This document shows positions 31,767 to 40,147 of a stretch of 64,000 nucleotides of DNA, piece after piece. The stretch is taken from positions 124,001 to 188,000 of the forward strand of contig JACPTQ010000017.1 in assembly GCA_016192705.1 (NCBI GenBank), read 5' to 3'. The number at the start of each line of letters is the position of its first letter. The stretch's first letter is position 1. The notes beneath the pieces are model-generated. The model did not search any database. It was not told the DNA's origin and worked only from the letters and a program-made list of their open reading frames with translations. Made by a program: the position numbers and the translations under genes. The DNA is from Deltaproteobacteria bacterium. GTDB taxonomy: Bacteria > Myxococcota > JACPTQ01.

Positions 31767-33347
31767 TCAGAACCCGCCGTCGTTCAGAAAACGCAAGACG
31801 AAATAATCTACGCTGGCGTCCGCTGCTTCTAGCCCAAGCAAGCCGCCATCGAAACTTCCAACGACATAACCCAAGTCGCCGGCCGCGCTGAGAGCGATTC
31901 CGTTGGCGCCGACGCCGCCCGACGAGCCGAACTGTCGTACCCAATCAAGGGTTCCGTTTACGTAGTTAAAGCGCGCGATGAAGATGTCCGAGCCGGCCGA
32001 TGCGTCGGCGCCTGCCGCAACGACTCCGTAAGTCGTGCCCGTGAAGTAGGCATACGCCCCGTTGACGGCGAGCCCACTCGCCCAATCGTTAGCGCTCGAC
32101 TGAACGGCGATCCTGTTTTGAATCGCGAAATCTGTGTCGTACTCGACGAGAAAGACGTCTCGGCCGCCTAGAAGGGGAATGCCGCCGAACCCGACCGACG
32201 TCTCGAAGAGAATGAAGTACCTGGTTGGAGGGGTCGGTGGAGTTCGAACGGCTCGCGCGAAGTCGTTTGAGCCGCCAAATTGGAAGGTCCAGTCGTGTCC
32301 ACCGTCCGAGTCGAATTGAGCGATGTACGCAGCACCACCGCTGTCGGCGCCGGGTAACGACCCAGGCGTAAATGTCTGTCCGACAACGTAGATGTCGTAA
32401 AGGGCAGCGGTGACACCTCCGACGCCGGCATCTTCAAGTCGCGGGACGACTCCGACGGTCATACCCCCAACGTAATCGTTGGACGCGGAGCCGTATTGCA
32501 AGGCCCACGCGCGCGCTCCCGTCGCGGATTCAAACCGCGCCAGAAAGATATCCGAGGCACCGCCGCCTCCGTCGCTGATGAATCCGAACGTTTCACCCGC
32601 AAGGTAAACGTTTCCCAAAGGATCGAGCGCCACGGCTTTTCCGTAATCAACCGCGCTGGTGCTAACTTTTTGCGTCCAAGTAACGCCACCGTTGGTCGGA
32701 TCGTGCCTTGTGAGGAATGCGTCGGTGCTGCCGCTGGCCACAAACCCTGCGACGTACGGATTCCCGACTGTATCAAGCGCGATCGCGAGCGCCTTGTCGT
32801 CACCGGCGGTTGCAACCTGTTGCGCCCAGATGTTGTTTCCGGTCGAGTCGAATTTCGCGATGAAGTAATCGGTGCCACCGCCGGAGCTGCTGTAAAGATC
32901 CCCGCTGGTGAAACCCGTCACGTAAACCGAGCCCGACCAATCGACGGCAACGGCGGTCGCCTGGTCGCTCGCAGATTTTCCATCGCGGATCGGCCAAAGC
33001 GGAGGTGGGCCCGCATCAAAGCCACCATCGGCTCCACCGTCAGCGCCTGCATCCTCAGCAACCCCCGCATCGTCGCCGGAGTCAACACCTGCATCGCCTC
33101 CGTCCACTTCAATCGCGCCGCCATCGCCCGCATCGCTTCCGCTGTCATACCCAGCATCCTTCTCAACGCCAGAGTCGGCCCCCTTGTCGATTGACGCGTC
33201 GTTTCCCGCGGGCGCGCGCGGCGAAAGCCCCGTACAGTTCGTCATGGCGCCAACCGCACAGCAGAGCGCAAGGCGCCCCAACAAGCGCAGTCGAACGTGC
33301 GTCCGCGCCTCGTCGGTCGACGTCGTTTCGGATCTTCGTTTGCCCAC
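31767..33347 (-). CDS. SBBP-repeat beta-propeller lipoprotein with Asp/Ala/Gly-rich linker
   Basis: 526 residues from GTG 33347. A long basic N-region precedes a lipoprotein signal ending M-T-N-C. An acidic linker of D-A-G and D-S-G units spans about residues 55-115. Residues 125-520 are SBBP (seven-bladed beta-propeller) repeats: AVAVDWSGSVYVTGFTSGDL, DYFIAKFDSTGNNIWAQQV, AIALDTVGNPYVAGF, AVALDPLGNVYLAGETFG, IFLARFESATGARAWALQYG. These proteins are surface-located, often in Myxococcota and Planctomycetota, with no known enzyme activity. It lies upstream of the TonB operon but is separated from it by the Fur-controlled promoter. Confidence 0.9.
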   Translation of the reverse strand: MGKRRSETTSTDEARTHVRLRLLGRLALCCAVGAMTNCTGLSPRAPAGNDASIDKGADSGVEKDAGYDSGSDAGDGGAIEVDGGDAGVDSGDDAGVAEDAGADGGADGGFDAGPPPLWPIRDGKSASDQATAVAVDWSGSVYVTGFTSGDLYSSSGGGTDYFIAKFDSTGNNIWAQQVATAGDDKALAIALDTVGNPYVAGFVASGSTDAFLTRHDPTNGGVTWTQKVSTSAVDYGKAVALDPLGNVYLAGETFGFISDGGGGASDIFLARFESATGARAWALQYGSASNDYVGGMTVGVVPRLEDAGVGGVTAALYDIYVVGQTFTPGSLPGADSGGAAYIAQFDSDGGHDWTFQFGGSNDFARAVRTPPTPPTRYFILFETSVGFGGIPLLGGRDVFLVEYDTDFAIQNRIAVQSSANDWASGLAVNGAYAYFTGTTYGVVAAGADASAGSDIFIARFNYVNGTLDWVRQFGSSGGVGANGIALSAAGDLGYVVGSFDGGLLGLEAADASVDYFVLRFLNDGGF

Positions 33348-33470
33348 TAACTAAATATTATGACGATCGCAATCGCACGATGCAATTCGCAGGGTTGAGC
33401 CTGATTCCTGGATAACGGGCAAGATTTTCGTGGGGCGGGGGGGGTCTGGGCTCGCTCCGGCTCGCGAAAG

Positions 33471-33876
33471 TCCTCGGGTCTGACAGGGAATGTGAGTCTG
33501 TACGAAATGATTTAAACATCATGAGAACGGCAATTCCACGCCCCATCGGCACCTCATCCCCTGCGGACGCGAGCCGTCGCTTGCCCAATCCCCGCCCGCC
33601 CAACCAGAAACCAGCCGTTTCCCTGGAACGACGGTTGAGAGACTTGGGGGTCGATCGAACGCTGGCCGACACCCAACGGGTGAACCCTTCGGTCCGCCCT
33701 CAAGCCTGAAGAATACGTTCCCGGAAAGCGGTCCGCCCGGTTTTGCGTGGGGTCGGCAGGAGCACCGCGCAGGCGCGCCTCCGCAGGGTCTGCAGCGCAA
33801 TATCGGTTGGAATCTCCGAGTTTTCGCACGCCATAAAACGGTGGCTCGATCGGTCGTTCGCATTCAGACCCGAGGA
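33471..33876 (+). repeat. 406-bp MITE-like repeat, copy A
   Basis: The ends are short inverted repeats: tcctcgggtctg (33471-33482) and cagacccgagga (33865-33876). A second copy with the same ends lies inverted at 41513-41919, about 80% identical by eye. Both contain a 62-codon frame starting MRTA and ending RPQA that stays open despite substitutions. No transposase; it fits a miniature inverted-repeat element or a repeated RNA. Similarity continues beyond the right end (gcgcgccgaagcgg; ccgggaatcgag). Confidence 0.8.
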
Positions 33877-33954
33877 CCTCGGCGCGCCGAAGCGGCACCT
33901 GCCGACGCTACGCGCGGAAGAGAACTGGCTGCTTATCCGGGAATCGAGGAGGGT

Positions 33955-33982
33955 TGACAAGGTGGTGGACGCGCGTAGCGTC
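33955..33982 (+). promoter_or_regulatory. Promoter of rlmKL, near-leaderless
   Basis: TTGACA (33955-33960), 16-bp spacer, TAGCGT (33977-33982). The start is predicted at about 33989, only a couple of bases before the ATG at 33991. Confidence 0.55.
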
Positions 33983-33990
33983 GGGAAGCC

Positions 33991-36141
33991 ATGCCGCACC
34001 GGTTTTCTTTTTTCGCACCGTGCCCGAAGGGGCTTGAGACACTTCTCAAGGACGAGCTCCACGCAACAGGCATCGCGGCCGCAAAAGAAACGCGCGCGGG
34101 CGTTGCGTTCGACGGCGATCTCCCGGATGCGTATCGCGTTTGCCTTTGGTCGCGTCTCGCGAGTCGTGTGCTGATGCCAATTGCGCGGTTCGCGGCTCCG
34201 ACGCCGGAGGCGCTTTACGACGGTGTGCGCGCGGTGGCTTGGCGTGACCACGTTTCTCGGCAAGGAACGCTCGCGGTTGATGCGACGACGGTGGAATCGT
34301 CGCTCACGCATTCGCATTTCGCGGCGCTCAAAGTAAAGGACGCGATCGTCGATCAATTCCGCGACGCGACCGGCGGTCGCCCGAGCGTTGACGTTGAGCA
34401 TCCCGACGTTCGCGTTAATCTTTTTCTTCGCCGCGACGAAGCGACGGTCAGCATCGATCTTTCGGGTGAGGCCCTACATCGGCGCGGGTATCGCCAGGCA
34501 GCGGGCGAGGCGCCGCTCAAAGAAAACCTCGCGGCGGCGATTCTGCACCGAGCCGAGTGGTCGCGCATCGCCGCTCGGGGTGGCGCTCTCGTCGATCCGC
34601 TTTGTGGTTCGGGGACGCTTCTCATCGAAGGCGCGATGATGGCGGGCGATGTCGCGCCGGGACTTATGCGGCGAGCGTTTGGATTCTCGAAGTGGCGTGG
34701 GCATGAGGCCGCATCGTGGGCGAAGTTGCTCGACGAGGCGCGCGCGCGACGTGAAGCGGCGCGTGGTGGAATTCCATTGGTGCGCGGGTACGACCACGAC
34801 GATCGAGCCGTAGCGGCGGCACTGGAGAATGCGCGTCGCGCGGGCCTCGCAGATGTTGTGTCGGTGCAGATGCGGCCTCTCACGGCGAGTGCGCGCGAGG
34901 TGGGGGCGCCGGGGCTTGTCGTTACAAATCCGCCGTACGGCGAGCGGATGGGCGATGCGGCCGAGATGCCCGCCCTCTATAGAGAGTTGGGTGTGGCGCT
35001 TCGGCGCGATTTCGTTGGTTGGCGCGTGGCGGTCCTGACTGGGAACGCGGATTTTGGGAAAGTCATGGGGCTGCGTGCGTCGCGGATGCACACGCTATGG
35101 AACGGTGCAATCGAGTGTCGCCTCCTTCATTTCGAAATCGACGAGAAATCGTTCGTGCGAGAACGAACGAAGCCCGTGTCATTGTCGCCGGGCGGCCAGA
35201 GCTTCGCGAATCGATTGCAAAAGGACTTGAAGCACTTCGGGCGTTGGGCCAAGCGGAACGCCGTGTCGTGCTATCGCGCGTACGACGCGGATATTCCGGA
35301 GTATAACGTCGCCGTCGATCTGTACGAGGCAGCCGATGGAGTCTTTGCGCACGTTCAAGAGTACGCGGCGCCGGACGAGATAAACCCAATCGTGGCGCGA
35401 AATCGGTTGCGCGAAGCAACGCGCGTCGTGACCGAGGCGCTTGCCGTGCCCGCCGCACACGTCGTCGTCAAGGTGCGGCGTCGCCAGCGCGCGGGGGCGC
35501 AGTACAACAAGGTTGCGAGCACGGGCGTTTTTTACGAGGTGCGCGAGGGTGATGCCCGGTTCCTCGTGAACCTGACGGACTATTTGGACACCGGGATTTT
35601 CCTCGACCACCGCGAGACGCGCGCGATGATTCGGTCGCTCGCGAAAGGGCGCCACTTCTTGAATCTCTTTGGGTACACCGGAACGGCAACGGTTCACGCG
35701 GCACTTGGCGGCGCGTCATCAACGACGACGGTCGACCTGTCAAACACATACGTTGATTGGGCGGCGCGCAACTTCGCGCTGAACGGGCTACCGCGCGGTG
35801 GGGGTCACGAGCTCATTTCGGCCGACGTGACGAAGTGGCTACTTGCGAACGACCGGCGTCGTTTCGATCTCATCTTCCTCGATCCACCGACGTTCTCGCG
35901 CTCCAAAAGGATGACCGAGACGCTCGACGTACAGCGCGATCACGCCGATCTCATTGTCAGCGCGGCATCGCTCTTGGCCCCCGACGGCATCCTCATCTTC
36001 TCGACGAACAACCGCCGCTTCAAGATCGACGCGGCGGCGTTGCCTGGGCTCGACGTCAACGACATTACGCGCGCGACGATTCCCAAGGATTTCGAGCGCA
36101 ATCCGAGAATTCACCAGTGTTTTAGAATCCTCAGAAAATAG
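33991..36141 (+). CDS. rlmL: Bifunctional 23S rRNA guanine methyltransferase RlmKL
   Basis: 716 residues, close to the ~700 of E. coli RlmKL. An N-terminal ferredoxin-like and THUMP region (about 1-160; FFAPCPKGLETLLKDEL, THSHFAALKVKDAIVDQF) is followed by the first methyltransferase domain (DPLCGSGTLLIEGAMMAGD, NPPYGERMGD). The second methyltransferase domain lies at about 400-716, with NLFGYTGTATVHAALGGAS and the catalytic motif FLDPPTFSRSKRM. Known function of the fusion: m2G2445 and m7G2069 in 23S rRNA, during ribosome assembly in the cytoplasm. Both catalytic motifs are intact. Standing alone between the repeat element and tRNA-Cys. Confidence 0.95.
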   Translation: MPHRFSFFAPCPKGLETLLKDELHATGIAAAKETRAGVAFDGDLPDAYRVCLWSRLASRVLMPIARFAAPTPEALYDGVRAVAWRDHVSRQGTLAVDATTVESSLTHSHFAALKVKDAIVDQFRDATGGRPSVDVEHPDVRVNLFLRRDEATVSIDLSGEALHRRGYRQAAGEAPLKENLAAAILHRAEWSRIAARGGALVDPLCGSGTLLIEGAMMAGDVAPGLMRRAFGFSKWRGHEAASWAKLLDEARARREAARGGIPLVRGYDHDDRAVAAALENARRAGLADVVSVQMRPLTASAREVGAPGLVVTNPPYGERMGDAAEMPALYRELGVALRRDFVGWRVAVLTGNADFGKVMGLRASRMHTLWNGAIECRLLHFEIDEKSFVRERTKPVSLSPGGQSFANRLQKDLKHFGRWAKRNAVSCYRAYDADIPEYNVAVDLYEAADGVFAHVQEYAAPDEINPIVARNRLREATRVVTEALAVPAAHVVVKVRRRQRAGAQYNKVASTGVFYEVREGDARFLVNLTDYLDTGIFLDHRETRAMIRSLAKGRHFLNLFGYTGTATVHAALGGASSTTTVDLSNTYVDWAARNFALNGLPRGGGHELISADVTKWLLANDRRRFDLIFLDPPTFSRSKRMTETLDVQRDHADLIVSAASLLAPDGILIFSTNNRRFKIDAAALPGLDVNDITRATIPKDFERNPRIHQCFRILRK

Positions 36142-36357
36142 TAACGACGTCTCGCGTCGAGTTGTAGGACGAACGCGAACCGCCACAAAACTCAATAGCC
36201 AGTCTTCTGGAAGCGCGCGCTCACTTCGCGACCGCCGTGTGCCGAGGTCGGCGAAGCAGCGACTTTGAGGGCGCATGGTTTTGTTGCGACCACAGGCTGA
36301 GAAGGCAATGGATGGATTGCTATGTAGCCCTCGCGCTCCCTAAAGGGGCGCTCGGGA
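36142..36357. other. Intergenic spacer after rlmKL
   Basis: About 215 bp before the hairpin that separates rlmKL from tRNA-Cys. I see no gene, repeat or clear promoter in it. Confidence 0.4.
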
Positions 36358-36407
36358 TTTTTTCGGCACGCGCAAGCCACTGGCTTGCGCTGAAGACACC
36401 GAAAAAA
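36358..36407. terminator. Two-level hairpin between rlmKL and tRNA-Cys
   Basis: Inner perfect stem gcgcaagcc (36370-36378) with ggcttgcgc (36382-36390), loop act. Outer stem ttttttcgg (36358-36366) with ccgaaaaaa (36399-36407). The A/T tracts make it a plausible bidirectional terminator for the tRNA (minus) and for rlmKL (plus). Confidence 0.65.
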
Positions 36408-36408
36408 T

Positions 36409-36480
36409 AGGCGGCAACCGGAATCGAACCGGTGAATGAAGGTTTTGCAGACCTCTGCCTTACCGCTTGGCTATGCCGCC
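36409..36480 (-). tRNA. tRNA-Cys(GCA)
   Basis: Minus-strand cloverleaf: acceptor GGCGGCA/TGCCGCC, D-arm AGCCAAGCGGTAAGGCA, anticodon loop CTGCAAA (anticodon GCA) on an AGGT/ACCT stem, T-arm CCGGTTCGATTCCGG. The discriminator U is as expected for tRNA-Cys. The CCA end is not encoded. Confidence 0.96.
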
Positions 36481-36485
36481 ACAGC

Positions 36486-36603
36486 GCGACGATAACCTTC
36501 CGGCTGCTGCGTTCGGCACGGACCCACTCGCTTCAACGTACATCTGAGTACGCCTTCGCTCGCGGGTCTTCGCGCCTGCCTTGCATCCGTCGGTTCTCGT
36601 CGC
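36486..36603 (-). ncRNA. Candidate structured RNA directly upstream of tRNA-Cys
   Basis: A 118-nt GC-rich domain ends 6 nt before the tRNA. Its ends pair: GCGACGA (36603-36597) with TCGTCGC (36492-36486), then ACC with GGT across a small internal loop. Inside are ACGGA/TCCGT, the hairpin CGTAC-TCAGAT-GTACG and CGCG-aagac-CCGCG. I have the impression of having seen this sequence upstream of tRNAs in other deltaproteobacteria, where it is mis-annotated as small proteins. This is not verified. It could be a separate RNA or part of the tRNA precursor. Confidence 0.45.
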
Positions 36604-36657
36604 CCTGACTCCCAACAACATTGTCAAAAGGCGCTCGCTTCTCGGCTCGTTGCATCC

Positions 36658-36687
36658 GACCGTTTTTGAGCAGCTTGAAAAACGGTC
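36658..36687 (-). terminator. 10-bp hairpin downstream of the WD40 gene
   Basis: gaccgttttt (36658-36667), loop gagcagcttg, aaaaacggtc (36678-36687). It is 69 nt past the WD40 stop and upstream of the tRNA transcript. T-rich arms suit an intrinsic terminator. Confidence 0.55.
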
Positions 36688-36755
36688 ACGCCATCGCACA
36701 CTTGAAACGCCACATGCCCGCAACGTTCGACTATTTTGCCCCTAAGATATTCCCG

Positions 36756-37700
36756 CTACGGAACGTTCCAGGTTTTATAAACCCGGTCGTAGGCGGCCGT
36801 CAAAAGCTTCCCATTCGCGAGAAACGAAACGATATGCACCGCCTTCTTGTGCCCCTTCAGCACTTTGACCTGCCTTCCCGACTTCGCGTCCCATATGCGC
36901 ACTGTCGCGTCATTTCCACCCGACGCAATCCGCCGCCCATCGGGCGAAATCGCGACCGCATATACGGCGCCGCTGTGCCCGTTCAAAATCGACCGATACC
37001 GCTTCCCCTCCATCGGCCACACCTTGAGCGTCCCGTCGCGGCTCGCCGACACAACCATTTGTCCGTCCGGACTCACCGCGACCGAATCGACCGCATCGGA
37101 ATGACCCGCGTGCGAGTTGAGCTCCGTTCCATCCCCCGCGCGCCAGACCTTTACCTTCCCTGCCGCATCGCTCGAGACGATCGTTCCGCCGTCGGTCGTC
37201 ATCGACAAACTGTGAATCGGCTGCTCGTGCCCTTCCCACGTCGCCGTGACCTTCCCGTCGTCGACGTTAACGACCCGCACCTTCTTGTCCGGACAACCCG
37301 CGTACAGGATCGCCCCGTTCGGACTAAAAAGCAGCGTCTGCGCCTCCTTCAACTCCGTCAGCGTCGTCTTTTCGCTTCCGTCGCCGACGTTCCAAATCCG
37401 CACCGCTTCCTTATCCGCAGCCGCAACCAGCGCACCATCTCGCGAAATGACGATCGCCCGCACCTCGTCACCGAGCCCATCGACTTTCTTCGTGACTGAG
37501 CGCGTCGCGAGGTCCCAAATCTGGATCTTTTTCGACTCGTACAAAACCGCAAGTCGCTTGCTTTCAATCGAAATCGACGCCGCAAGCGGCTCTTCGGAAT
37601 CCTTCCAAACCTTTCCGACGGACCGTGTTCGCTTGGCCGCGAGCGCGGGGACGCTCAAGCTGCACAACACCAGAAAAGCTGCGACTCGACGATGACGCAT
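36756..37700 (-). CDS. Secreted WD40-repeat protein
   Basis: 314 residues from ATG 37700 (GGAGG 6 nt before). The frame is open far upstream, but this start gives a Sec signal peptide (RRVAAFLVLCSLSVPALA). About six WD40 blades follow; GHSDAVDSVAVSPDGQMVVS and ASRDGTLKVWPMEGKRYRSI are consecutive parts of one, then GHSGAVYAVAISPDGRRIAS and GHKKAVHIVSFLANGKLLTA. WD40 propellers are protein-interaction platforms, here probably periplasmic. It follows the lipoprotein gene at 37733 by 32 nt and is likely cotranscribed with it. Confidence 0.92.
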   Translation of the reverse strand: MRHRRVAAFLVLCSLSVPALAAKRTRSVGKVWKDSEEPLAASISIESKRLAVLYESKKIQIWDLATRSVTKKVDGLGDEVRAIVISRDGALVAAADKEAVRIWNVGDGSEKTTLTELKEAQTLLFSPNGAILYAGCPDKKVRVVNVDDGKVTATWEGHEQPIHSLSMTTDGGTIVSSDAAGKVKVWRAGDGTELNSHAGHSDAVDSVAVSPDGQMVVSASRDGTLKVWPMEGKRYRSILNGHSGAVYAVAISPDGRRIASGGNDATVRIWDAKSGRQVKVLKGHKKAVHIVSFLANGKLLTAAYDRVYKTWNVP

Positions 37701-37732
37701 GTAATCCTCCAGAGCCGATAGATTACCACAAT

Positions 37733-39352
37733 TTAGGGATTGATAAGCACCGCCATTCCGAGCCCCGCGGGTGCGGTGTTCCAGGTTGGGTCGTCCACAC
37801 CGCCTAAGTTCATGTACATGACCTGCATGTTGACGTCGCCCGTTGGACAATAGATCACGTGGTCGCCGAGCCCGCTTTCGCTCGACGCCGACAGCTTGTT
37901 GCCACTCGGCCACAGGAAATGGACCTGCCGCGCCGTCGCCGATGATTCCCAGTCGTCGAATTCGACCGTCGTGGCAGCGCCCGTGCGGGTTCCATCGGCG
38001 TACGCGACGCGAAGCGGCTTGTTGCTATTTCCGCTCGTCGAATCTTCCCAGTAGAGCTTGTAACGAACGCCGCCCAAATGGACGACGACCGGGCCGTGCC
38101 CCGCCGCGGTTAGGAAACGCGGACACGATCCGCCGTCGACCTTTTCCGTGGACCAAGTCGTGCCGCTCCACGTGGCATACGCGAGTCCGTTCGTCGTCGT
38201 GCCGCACGCATCTTCAGCCGTGATGAACATGAAGGCTCCGGCCGCGCCGTCCCAAATCCACGACGATAAGACCGGGTATCCAATCTTGAATTGGCGCGCG
38301 TTCACGAGACCCGTCCCGGCATCGTCTGCGGTGACGCCCACGACCACCGTCGGCACACAGCCGCCGCCGCTGTAATCCCCGGCATCTTGGCAGCGCATCG
38401 AGGCGCCCGAATTAAAGTCTTCGCCAAGGTAGCCGTCGTTGCTGTCGAGCGAGAGGATACGCGTTTTGACGTCAGCGCCCTCCGCCTCGAAAAACAATCG
38501 CATCTTCGCGCCCATCGAGGCCGGGAGCGGAATGGATTGCGACGTTAAGATTCCAGGCAGCGTATCGATGTAGGTCGTGTTGGACGACGGCAGAAAGAGG
38601 CCGGCGTCGGCGCCCAGGGTCACGAAGCTGTTAACGCTCGACGCATCGGCCGTCGCGATGTTCGTCGAAAGCGCAATGTTAACGCCCTTTCGCGTTGTGC
38701 CGATCGCATCGTAGTAAAGGCGAACTTTTCCGGCGACGCTGGCCGGCGCCCCAGCGTCGGTCGGGTATCGAATCGAATAAGCTTTCGTGTTCCCGTCGGC
38801 GACGATAAGCAATCCGCCGTCGAAGTTATCTTTGGTGGTTGAACCTTGAATCTGCCAATACTCTTCCTCGGTTGTGGCGCTGGCCGACGCATCGGCCGTG
38901 GTGACCGCTGTGCATCCGAAATCGACGCAGCCGGCGACGCTGATGGTGTACGCCGTTCCAGACTTGAGGCCGGTGAGCGTCGTGGAAGATGTGCCGGCGT
39001 CGACGAGAACGATCGACGAGGTTGCAGTGACGCTATCTAATGATGTAACGCGGTAGCGCGCGAGCGAACCTGTGCCGGCGGTCCAGCTAACAAGTAAGCG
39101 CGTTGACGAGTAGATCGCGCCGCCGTCGATCGTCGTGCCGCCCGTCTTAGCGGCCGTCACGCCGCTGCAGCAGGATGCGCCCGAATCCGCGACGGCACCC
39201 GCGTCCGCACCCGGTCCCGCGTCCGCTACGCCGGAATCGACGGGCGAAGGTGTCGTGGTGCCACGACTCGAGCAGGCGAAAAAAATGCAAAAGACGCCCA
39301 TTGTGAATCGAGAAAAACATTTGATCCCTGGAAGAAAATCGTTGTTTCGCAT
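37733..39352 (-). CDS. Lipoprotein with DAG linker and fibronectin-like domain (paralogue B)
   Basis: 539 residues from ATG 39352; the start is uncertain, as no ribosome site stands out and GTG 39370 is in frame. Lipobox F-F-A-C near residue 27, then a linker with DSGVADAGPGADAGAVADSG. It shares with the 22054-23652 protein the segments KTGGTTIDGGAIYSST, LLVSWTAGTG, EYWQIQG, DSNDGYLGEDFNSG, ARQFKIGYP and FLWPSGNKL. Paralogous surface lipoproteins of unknown function. It shares a short divergent promoter region with the gene at 39379. Confidence 0.85.
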   Translation of the reverse strand: MRNNDFLPGIKCFSRFTMGVFCIFFACSSRGTTTPSPVDSGVADAGPGADAGAVADSGASCCSGVTAAKTGGTTIDGGAIYSSTRLLVSWTAGTGSLARYRVTSLDSVTATSSIVLVDAGTSSTTLTGLKSGTAYTISVAGCVDFGCTAVTTADASASATTEEEYWQIQGSTTKDNFDGGLLIVADGNTKAYSIRYPTDAGAPASVAGKVRLYYDAIGTTRKGVNIALSTNIATADASSVNSFVTLGADAGLFLPSSNTTYIDTLPGILTSQSIPLPASMGAKMRLFFEAEGADVKTRILSLDSNDGYLGEDFNSGASMRCQDAGDYSGGGCVPTVVVGVTADDAGTGLVNARQFKIGYPVLSSWIWDGAAGAFMFITAEDACGTTTNGLAYATWSGTTWSTEKVDGGSCPRFLTAAGHGPVVVHLGGVRYKLYWEDSTSGNSNKPLRVAYADGTRTGAATTVEFDDWESSATARQVHFLWPSGNKLSASSESGLGDHVIYCPTGDVNMQVMYMNLGGVDDPTWNTAPAGLGMAVLINP

Positions 39353-39378
39353 TGGGAACTCTGTTATCACAGCGCGCC

Positions 39379-40029
39379 ATGTCGGTCTATTCGACCATTC
39401 ACATTCAAAACGCGCCGCAGCGCGACGTGGAAAAGACGGTTCGCGCGTACATGCGGTCGATCGGTTACGAAGCGATTGAGCGGCGGCTCAGTGAGCCAGG
39501 GCGCAGCGAGGCGAAGGAGATCGAGGCGGGGCGTACGTTTCGGAGTATCGCGATTTCGCCGATCTGCCGTGGCTGGGTTTCGATCGTCGAGGACGACGGG
39601 CACGCGTCGGACGTTGGCATGGCGGCGCAGCTCGCGGAGGGGCTCGAGCAGCCGACGGTTTGGGTGCGGCTCGATGCGGTGACTGAGACCGACCTCGCGG
39701 TTCAGTTTTTGAGCGAGGAAGACTACGCGACGGTTTGCGCGCACAAGTGGGAACTCGAAGAAGAGATGACCACGTGGGAAGAGGCGCTCGCGTGGGAGGA
39801 CCTGAACAAGGGGTTCCGAATGGAGGAGTTCCTTGAGCGGCGCGGGATTGAGGCGCTTGAATGGTCCATCGAGCTCATCGGCGAAGGGGCGAGTGAACCC
39901 GCGGACCTTGGATTTATCGACGGTTTTCGGTTCACCGATTTCGCGGTGTTGCATTTCCGACTGAAGGACGAGAAGCGGTTTCGCGATCGTTACGTTCCGA
40001 AGGAAGGCCACTCAGCTTATTTTGAGTAA
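39379..40029 (+). CDS. Hypothetical cytoplasmic protein
   Basis: 216 residues from ATG 39379. An acidic, soluble alpha/beta protein: STIHIQNAPQRDVEKTVRAY, RTFRSIAISPICRGWVSIVE, ADVG-like MAAQLAEGLEQPTVWVRLDA, EDYATVCAHKWELEEEMTTW. There are no signal peptide, membrane or catalytic motifs that I recognise. It starts 26 bp from the divergent lipoprotein gene. The pattern resembles immunity- or SMI1-like small proteins only vaguely, so I leave it unassigned. Confidence 0.78.
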   Translation: MSVYSTIHIQNAPQRDVEKTVRAYMRSIGYEAIERRLSEPGRSEAKEIEAGRTFRSIAISPICRGWVSIVEDDGHASDVGMAAQLAEGLEQPTVWVRLDAVTETDLAVQFLSEEDYATVCAHKWELEEEMTTWEEALAWEDLNKGFRMEEFLERRGIEALEWSIELIGEGASEPADLGFIDGFRFTDFAVLHFRLKDEKRFRDRYVPKEGHSAYFE

Positions 40030-40147
40030 GACTTCTGGTCTTCTGCATTCTTACGTAGTCGTTGTCGTGCTCGATCCGCGAGAATTCGTTCACGATCACG
40101 TTCACGTTTACGCCAACGGGTACGGTCGCCTATCACGTGGGCAACGC

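Larger units (their letters stand above)
33348..33990. other. Intergenic region carrying MITE-like copy A
   Basis: 643 bp. The first 120 bp hold a G-run (ggggcggggggggtctgggc). Most of the rest is the repeated element at 33471-33876. The end contains the rlmKL promoter. No protein gene is convincing apart from a 62-codon frame inside the repeat (33521-33709). Confidence 0.6.

Noticed and set aside
36460-36723. 87-codon minus-strand protein overlapping tRNA-Cys
   Set aside because: It runs into the tRNA itself. The stretch is better explained as structured RNA.
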